64,000 nucleotides of DNA from Hyphomicrobiales bacterium. GTDB taxonomy: Bacteria > Pseudomonadota > Alphaproteobacteria > Rhizobiales > Rhizobiaceae. This document shows positions 59,487-64,000 of this stretch, piece after piece (position 1 is the first letter of the stretch; the number at the start of each line of letters is the position of its first letter). The translations under genes were made by a program, and so were the position numbers. Below the pieces are notes generated by a model that was not told the origin of the DNA, did no database searches, and was given only the letters and a program-made list of their open reading frames with translations. The stretch lies in NCBI GenBank assembly GCA_900473745.1, contig UCMW01000019.1, positions 160,650-224,649 on the forward strand. The letters run 5' to 3'.

Positions 59487-59735
59487 TTACTCGGCGACGC
59501 ATTTCGGATCGCTCTTCAACGCGGCAGGATCCACACTTTTCTGTCCGGGAGGGCACTGCGGCTCGTCGCCGGCACTGTTGTCGCTGGGACTCTCGTTGCT
59601 CGACGCATTCCCCTCCTGCTGGCTGCCGCTATCGCTGCCGCCCGGAGAATTGGAACTGTCAGAGGAACTTTGAGCCCAGGCAGCACCTGTCAGGCTCAAG
59701 GATAGGATGGCGGCGGCGGCAAGCATCTTCTTCAT
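59487..59735 (-). CDS. Small secreted Ser/Asn-rich protein
   Basis: 82 residues: signal peptide MKKMLAAAAILSLSLTGAAW ending AQ, followed by a Ser/Asn/Gly/Glu-rich low-complexity segment and a C-terminal module with two cysteines (PQCPPGQ and DPKCVAE). No family recognised. ATG 59735 is chosen because the longer frame has no signal-peptide logic and GGAG lies upstream. Confidence 0.65.
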   Translation of the reverse strand: MKKMLAAAAILSLSLTGAAWAQSSSDSSNSPGGSDSGSQQEGNASSNESPSDNSAGDEPQCPPGQKSVDPAALKSDPKCVAE

Positions 59736-59914
59736 GTGTCTCACTCCCAGTGTTAGCGGTGTCTTCACGGGAAGGTTAACAACGGCGAGGACCATCGGTT
59801 CCTGTTCCAATGCTGGAACCTGGCGGAAAACGCGCAAAGTTTGGCGGCGTGGTGCTCCGTATCCGGCGCACACGCCCCTGACAAAGCAGGAAATCATCAA
59901 AATAATCAGATGGA

Positions 59915-59991
59915 TGGCGATCCCTGCAGGGCTCGAACCTGCGACCTAGTGCTTAGAAGGCACTTGCTCTATCCAGCTGAGCTAAGGGACC
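59915..59991 (-). tRNA. tRNA-Arg (anticodon TCT)
   Basis: 77-nt cloverleaf with encoded CCA: acceptor GGTCCCT/AGGGATC (one wobble), D-stem GCTC/GAGC, anticodon stem AGTGC/GCACT with loop CTTCTAA (anticodon TCT, codon AGA), T-arm GCAGG TTCGAGC CCTGC. Confidence 0.96.
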
Positions 59992-60024
59992 ATCTCAAGG
60001 CCATGCAGGGCGGCCGAAATAGGA

Positions 60025-60330
60025 TCAGTGCGTCCAGGGCTGCAGGCGATTATAGCGGAAATTGTCGGTGTAGGAGACGACCTGGCGCTTGGCTTCCTTC
60101 GGCAGGATCACGCGATATTCGATGCCCTCGCGCTTTGCGTAAGCCTCTGCCTGCTCCAAGCCCTCGAAAGTCAGCTTGACCTGCTGGCGCGTATCACCAG
60201 AGGTGGTGTAGCCCATCATCGGATCAATCTTGCGCGGTGCAGACTGGTCGAATTCCAGAACCCAGAGATGGGTCTTGGCCTTGCCGGACTGCATGGCGGT
60301 TTTCGCGGGGCGGTAGATCTTCGCAGACAT
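60025..60330 (-). CDS. NDUFS4-like complex I accessory subunit (ETC complex I subunit)
   Basis: 101 residues: MSAKIYRPAKTAMQSGKAKT, HLWVLEFDQSAPRKIDPMMG, then AEAYAKREGIEYRVILP. This is the bacterial form of the 18-kDa NDUFS4 subunit that stabilises complex I in mitochondria and alphaproteobacteria. Start ATG 60330; ATG 60342 is possible. Flanked by two tRNA genes on the same strand. Confidence 0.92.
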   Translation of the reverse strand: MSAKIYRPAKTAMQSGKAKTHLWVLEFDQSAPRKIDPMMGYTTSGDTRQQVKLTFEGLEQAEAYAKREGIEYRVILPKEAKRQVVSYTDNFRYNRLQPWTH

Positions 60331-60412
60331 GGTCTCATCCATCTCCAAGACTTCGCGGCATGGCGGCCCGCCGCATTCTTCCCGGTCGCCGTTGCCGGCG
60401 ACGTCGATTGCT

Positions 60413-60489
<77 letters not shown>

Positions 60490-60596
60490 TTCAAGCAATG
60501 CAGCCGGAATACACGGTTCACCCTGCAGCCGCAACAGTAAAAACGAGGTTTTACAGGCGCTGATTTTTCAGCCGAAACCGGCGCACCTGGATCGGA

Positions 60597-61073
60597 TCAT
60601 TTCGGCAGATCGAGAGGCAACAATAGACGGGCCGTTTCGTCGAGACCCAACTCCTTCGCATGGCCGCCCCGAATCTCCAGCGCATAGCGGATGGGCTCGC
60701 CTGACGAGACGATCGATTCGGAGAGCGGCGTCGTGCGTTCGGCGATCCGGACGATTCTGCCGGTCTCATCAATGAAGATCATGTCGAGGGATGCGGGCGT
60801 ATTGGCCATCCACATCGTGACCATGCGGGTTTCGCCGAAATCGAAGAGCATGCCGGTCCGATCGGCAAGTGCTGGACGCTCCATCAGCCCCCTCGCCCGT
60901 TGCTCAACGGTCAGGGCCCATTCCACGTCGATCGTGATTCTCTCGCCGGTCGGCGTTTCGAAGACAAGCTCCCCACGCTCGAACACGACATCACTCATGG
61001 CCGGCACAGCCAAGCACAAAAACACTAAAAGCGCCGTCAGGGCGCTTTTCATCATGTTCGACAGACCGCTCAT
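60597..61073 (-). CDS. DUF192 family exported protein
   Basis: 158 residues: hydrophobic N-terminal signal (ALTALLVFLCLAVPAMS), then the DUF192 core VEWALTVEQRARGLMERPAL, MLFDFGETRMVTMWMANTPA SL and IRYALEIRGGHAKELGL (pieces quoted separately). Function unknown. The initiation site is uncertain (61073, 61055 or 61052); a terminator-like hairpin lies within the first codons. The gene starts 4 bases after the cold-shock gene. Confidence 0.85.
   Translation of the reverse strand: MSGLSNMMKSALTALLVFLCLAVPAMSDVVFERGELVFETPTGERITIDVEWALTVEQRARGLMERPALADRTGMLFDFGETRMVTMWMANTPASLDMIFIDETGRIVRIAERTTPLSESIVSSGEPIRYALEIRGGHAKELGLDETARLLLPLDLPK
61027..61049 (-). terminator. Terminator-like hairpin inside the DUF192 start region
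   Basis: AAAAGCGCC-N5-GGCGCTTTT, a perfect 9-bp stem followed on the minus strand by AGTGTTTTTG. It overlaps codons of the DUF192 signal peptide and could stop transcription from the cold-shock gene. Confidence 0.6.
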
Positions 61074-61077
61074 CGGG

Positions 61078-61656
61078 TCAGTGCGCCCTAGCTGCGGGGC
61101 CGGGATTGTCCGGATGGATTTCGGCGGCCATCAGACCCTTGTCGCCAGGTCCGAAGCGCACGAGCACCGTCTGGCCTGGGCGGAGCTCCGTCAGGCCGAA
61201 ACGACGCAGCGTTTCCATGTGAACGAAAATGTCTTCGGTGCCCTCGCCGCGCGTCAGAAAGCCAAAACCCTTGGTGCGGTTGAACCACTTGACGAGGGCC
61301 CGCTCCAGCCCGCTGGTCGGAGTCACCTGAACATGGGTGCGCACCGGCGGCATCTGCGAAGGATGCACGGCCGTCGACTGGTCCATGGAGAGGATGCGGA
61401 ACGCCTGGTAGCCGCGGTCGCGCTTCTGGATCAAGGCGACGATGCGGGTGCCTTCGAGAATGGTCTGGTAGCCGTCGCGTCTGAGGCAGGTGACGTGCAG
61501 CAGGACGTCCTGCATGCCATTGTCCGGAACGATGAAGCCGAACCCCTTGGCAACGTCGAACCACTTCACGATGCCGGTGATCTCGATCAGATCGACGGCT
61601 TCGCCGGACAGTTCTTCGAACTCGCCGAGTCCTTTCGATGACATCCTGTCCGTCAT
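61078..61656 (-). CDS. Tandem cold-shock-domain protein
   Basis: 192 residues with two CSDs: TGIVKWFDVAKGFGFIVPDN (about residues 26-45) with HVTCLRRDG, and ALVKWFNRTKGFGFLTRGEG (about 118-137) with IFVHMETLRRFG. RNP1 (KGFGF) is intact in both; RNP2 is altered in the first (VLLHVT). A typical alphaproteobacterial double-CSD RNA chaperone. Start at 61656 or at ATG 61644. Confidence 0.92.
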   Translation of the reverse strand: MTDRMSSKGLGEFEELSGEAVDLIEITGIVKWFDVAKGFGFIVPDNGMQDVLLHVTCLRRDGYQTILEGTRIVALIQKRDRGYQAFRILSMDQSTAVHPSQMPPVRTHVQVTPTSGLERALVKWFNRTKGFGFLTRGEGTEDIFVHMETLRRFGLTELRPGQTVLVRFGPGDKGLMAAEIHPDNPGPAARAH

Positions 61657-61839
61657 TTCCCCAAGCCCCTCGAAAACGCGTCACATTGCTCAGTTAACTG
61701 ATTCTTGAGATTCAGATTAACATTTGGTCAACGGATCTGCGCAAGCCCTAGTTTTACATTTCACCAATTGCTTTTGCAGCCACAGCCTTGCTCGAAGCTG
61801 GCGACTGTTCCATATCGTCAAGATCAAAGGAGAACACCC

Positions 61840-62280
61840 ATGCGTTATCTACACACCATGGTCCGTGTGAAGGACCTCGAGGCCTCGCTCCACTTCTACT
61901 GCAACCTCTTCGGCCTGCAGGAGATCCGCCGCTATGAGAACGAAAAGGGCCGTTTCACGCTGGTCTTCCTGACCGCCGAGAAAGATCTCGACCGCGCAAA
62001 GGCCGAGATGGCGCCTTGCCTGGAACTCACCTACAACTGGGATACCGAAGACTATACGGGCGGCCGCAATTTTGGCCATCTCGCCTATGAAGTCGACGAT
62101 ATCTACGCGATCTGCCAGAAACTGATGGACAACGGGGTCACCATCAACCGCCCGCCGCGCGATGGCCATATGGCCTTTGTCCGCTCGCCGGACGGCATCT
62201 CGATCGAGATCCTGCAGAAGGGCGAGAACCTCGCACCCGCCGAGCCCTGGGCCTCCATGGCGAATACCGGCGCCTGGTAA
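61840..62280 (+). CDS. gloA: Lactoylglutathione lyase (glyoxalase I)
   Basis: 146 residues: RYLHTMVRVKDLEASLHFYC at the N terminus with the metal His, LELTYNWDTEDYTGGRNFGH with Glu and His ligands, and SPDGISIEILQKGE with the final Glu. It detoxifies methylglyoxal with glutathione; metal is Ni or Zn. AAAGGAG lies 7 nt before ATG 61840. Divergent from the cold-shock gene across 183 bases. Confidence 0.96.
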   Translation: MRYLHTMVRVKDLEASLHFYCNLFGLQEIRRYENEKGRFTLVFLTAEKDLDRAKAEMAPCLELTYNWDTEDYTGGRNFGHLAYEVDDIYAICQKLMDNGVTINRPPRDGHMAFVRSPDGISIEILQKGENLAPAEPWASMANTGAW

Positions 62281-62386
62281 GGACCACCGCCTCGCGCAAG
62301 TTTCCGCGCCTAGTCTCCGCACCAGACGAGGGTCGCCCCGGCGGCCCTCTTTGCTTCCACGAGGTGGCAGACGACGGAGACCGAAC

Positions 62387-63358
62387 ATGACCCGCATTTC
62401 TCATTCTCGCAGACCTGCCCTCGGCGTCGTCGCCATAGTGAGCGGCATGCTGCTCGCCTCCTGCCAGACGAGCGCCGACGAAGTGTCCATGGGGGATGTC
62501 GCGACCGCGGACGAGGCCTCTGCCCCGCCGGCTGGAACTAAAACCTTTCGCGATCCCTATGTCGTTGCCGTTTCGGGACAGGTTGCGGACGCGTCCGCCG
62601 CTGCCGCGTCCCAAGACGAGACAGATCCACCACACCTGAAGCGCAAGCCCGTGCCGCTCGCGGCGGCCTATACCGACATAGCCGAACCGCCACCGGAAGT
62701 ATTGGCTCTGCAACAGCAGGCGATTCAAGGACAGAGCGCGGCTGCGCCGCACGCCCCGGCACCCGCAAATCTCGGCGAACTCACCATGCAGCCGACCACC
62801 GTCACCCCTGCCAGCAACAGCCTGTTCTCCGCCGGGCAGCGGAACCATGCACCCGTAGGGTCCGAAGCGCCGAGCCAGCAGGTGACGGCCGCCAATTCGG
62901 AGGTAGGCGGCAGCCTCGTGCCAAGCGAGATGCCGACGCTCGGCGTGAATGCCGTCCGCAAGAGCCTGTTCAGCCCATCGGCCGAACAGCAGATGCTGAT
63001 GCAGCAACAGGCGCTTCAGAACCAAGCGCCTGCCACGACCGAGTCGCTGCCTCTGACGGAGCCAGCCACGGTCTCCACAGAGGAGCCGGTGCTGAAAAAG
63101 CTCTCCGACCCGCGACCGAAGCGGAAGATGCTGGCCCTTCGGGAATCGGAATCGAACGTGCCGGAGCAGGTGCAACTCACGCCTGACCAGTTGCAGGCCA
63201 TGGGCGCGGTCGCGGAACCCGATCCGGCGGAACCGCTGCCGGCGGAAGAGCTTGCGGCCAATGCAGAGGCGGGCTCGAAAAAGAAGGGCTGGCTCCCGTC
63301 GCTTTCCAACCTGCTCAAGGGTGGCAAGAAGAAGGACGAAACCGTCTCCGCGCCGTAA
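62387..63358 (+). CDS. Low-complexity lipoprotein of unknown function
   Basis: 323 residues: signal with lipobox LLASC (Cys 26), then a long Pro/Ala/Glu/Gln-rich disordered region (VPLAAAYTDIAEPPPEVLAL, QMLMQQQALQNQAPATT) and a lysine-rich C-terminal segment (GSKKKGWLPSLSNLLKGGKK). No enzymatic motif. The basic C terminus might bind peptidoglycan or nucleic acid. GGAG lies 7 nt before ATG 62387. Confidence 0.75.
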   Translation: MTRISHSRRPALGVVAIVSGMLLASCQTSADEVSMGDVATADEASAPPAGTKTFRDPYVVAVSGQVADASAAAASQDETDPPHLKRKPVPLAAAYTDIAEPPPEVLALQQQAIQGQSAAAPHAPAPANLGELTMQPTTVTPASNSLFSAGQRNHAPVGSEAPSQQVTAANSEVGGSLVPSEMPTLGVNAVRKSLFSPSAEQQMLMQQQALQNQAPATTESLPLTEPATVSTEEPVLKKLSDPRPKRKMLALRESESNVPEQVQLTPDQLQAMGAVAEPDPAEPLPAEELAANAEAGSKKKGWLPSLSNLLKGGKKKDETVSAP

Positions 63359-63468
63359 ACCGTCCGGCGACCACTAGGCCAAGTCTCTCCAATCACTGGA
63401 TTTATTGCAATTCGCGCCAGGGCTCGCCGGCCTTGTCACATTTTTTGCATGAAACTCGAAAATGCCGC
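63359..63468. other. Intergenic region before the tRNA-Glu genes
   Basis: About 110 bases without a gene or hairpin that I can identify; no terminator for the lipoprotein gene is obvious. Confidence 0.4.
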
Positions 63469-63497
63469 TTGCGGTCGGGGAACAGCCTGATTATAAG
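63469..63497 (+). promoter_or_regulatory. Promoter of tRNA-Glu copy 1
   Basis: TTGCGG at 63469-63474 and TATAAG at 63492-63497, spacer exactly 17 bp, followed by a GC-rich discriminator GGCGCCAC. tRNA starts 23 bases after the first base of the -10. Confidence 0.85.
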
Positions 63498-63514
63498 GGC
63501 GCCACGAAGCAGAT

Positions 63515-63589
63515 GCGCCCTTCGTCTATCGGTTAGGACACCAGATTTTCATTCTGGGAAGAGGGGTTCGACTCCCCTAGGGCGTGCCA
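63515..63589 (+). tRNA. tRNA-Glu (anticodon TTC), copy 1
   Basis: 75-nt cloverleaf with encoded CCA: acceptor GCGCCCT/AGGGCGT, anticodon stem CCAGA/TCTGG with loop TTTTCAT (anticodon TTC), T-arm GAGGGGTTCGACTCCCC. Confidence 0.97.
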
Positions 63590-63710
63590 CTTCGTTTCTC
63601 TTTCCGCATGGTCATAAGCTGTTCCGGGCTGCGCTTTTCGTCGCTTGTGGCGGTCATTTATTGTGGCCATCTGTCCGGATTTTTTCTCTTGAAAATCGGC
63701 AAGTTTCCGC

Positions 63711-63739
63711 TTGCGGTGATCCGGGCGCCTGACTATAAG
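63711..63739 (+). promoter_or_regulatory. Promoter of tRNA-Glu copy 2
   Basis: TTGCGG at 63711-63716 and TATAAG at 63734-63739, 17-bp spacer, same GGCGCCAC discriminator as copy 1. Confidence 0.85.
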
Positions 63740-63757
63740 GGCGCCACCGAAGCGCAC

Positions 63758-63832
63758 GCGCCCTTCGTCTATCGGTTAGGACACCAGATTTTCATTCTGG
63801 GAAGAGGGGTTCGACTCCCCTAGGGCGTGCCA
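63758..63832 (+). tRNA. tRNA-Glu (anticodon TTC), copy 2
   Basis: Identical in sequence to copy 1 over the full 75 nt as far as I can compare. Confidence 0.97.
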
Positions 63833-63954
63833 CTTCGATCCTCTCAGACATTGCTGAACCTGTGGATCACGGCAAGCCAAGTGCTTGTTTGTATTTGCGA
63901 TGATGCGTGTCGGAATGCTTGTGGAAAAAACCGGCGCAACGGTCGTAAGACCAC

Positions 63955-64000
63955 TTGCGCTAGCATCAAGTTCCAGCCATAAGGGCGCCACCGAAGCGCA
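63955..64000 (+). promoter_or_regulatory. Promoter and leader of a probable third tRNA-Glu (partial, edge)
   Basis: TTGCGC at 63955-63960 and CATAAG at 63978-63983 with a 17-bp spacer, then GGCGCCACCGAAGCGCA identical to the copy 2 leader up to the last base of the window; by analogy the tRNA begins at about 64002, just outside. Confidence 0.7.

Overview
The window is a gene-dense, GC-rich chromosomal segment of an alphaproteobacterium, most likely a member of the Rhizobiaceae (Rhizobium/Agrobacterium/Ensifer relatives). The evidence is the aapJQMP general amino-acid transporter, the uppS-cdsA-rseP-bamA-lpxD-fabZ-lpxA-lpxI-lpxB run, the rpsB-tsf-pyrH-frr block, DUF2336/DUF1849/DUF3126 and BTLCP families, an NDUFS4-like and an NDUFS6-like complex I protein, and promoters with a TTGCGG/TTGACN-17-TATAAG-like layout. 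The genus cannot be fixed by reading. I see no insertion sequence, prophage, CRISPR array or rRNA; this is core chromosome with only modest accessory character.

Layout. 1-8.4 kb: parE, an AI-2E-type membrane protein, a DUF2336 protein, an overlapping flavin reductase/nitroreductase pair, a secreted protein and an acyltransferase. 8.5-16 kb: thrS, a YidD-SnoaL fusion, a NifU-like scaffold, folE, hisI, a patatin-like lipase, a CBS protein and a rhomboid protease whose leader holds a candidate small RNA/attenuator. 16-21.2 kb: tandem PilZ protein, BTLCP-type cysteine peptidase behind an AT-rich regulatory region, membrane protein, DacF-like carboxypeptidase with SPOR domain, gamma carbonic anhydrase. 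21.2-25.8 kb: a zinc-homeostasis module (zur-znuB-znuC divergent from znuA and a CobW GTPase) with three Zur-box-like palindromes. 25.8-39 kb: a long leftward block for lipid A, outer membrane, phospholipid, undecaprenyl and translation genes. 39-51 kb: EipB, RidA, GDPD, FemAB-like protein, HIT protein, AzlCD, ClpA-ClpS, phasin, CysE, enoyl-CoA hydratase, hydrolase. 51-58.5 kb: NDUFS6-like protein, FAD monooxygenase, cystathionine beta-lyase and aapJQMP. 58.6-64 kb: SNase-like protein, small secreted protein, tRNA-Arg, NDUFS4-like protein, tRNA-Pro, DUF192, a double cold-shock protein, gloA, a lipoprotein and two tRNA-Glu genes, with the promoter of a third at the right edge.

How the genes work together. 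The leftward block couples ribosome/translation factors (S2, EF-Ts, RRF), UMP kinase, isoprenoid carrier synthesis, CDP-diacylglycerol synthesis, BAM assembly, regulated intramembrane proteolysis and four lipid A steps, i.e. envelope growth tied to protein synthesis. The zinc module should switch on together under zinc starvation. ClpS delivers N-degron substrates to ClpA. AapJQMP imports amino acids.

Most distinctive observations: the in-frame YidD-SnoaL fusion; a strong minus-strand terminator preceded by hairpins and an anti-Shine-Dalgarno-like CACCTCC-type segment in front of the rhomboid gene; an intrinsic-terminator-like hairpin encoded inside the signal-peptide codons of the DUF192 gene; a PhaR-type palindrome at the phasin promoter; and reiterated single-gene tRNA-Glu transcription units. 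No complete novel defence or biosynthetic system is evident.
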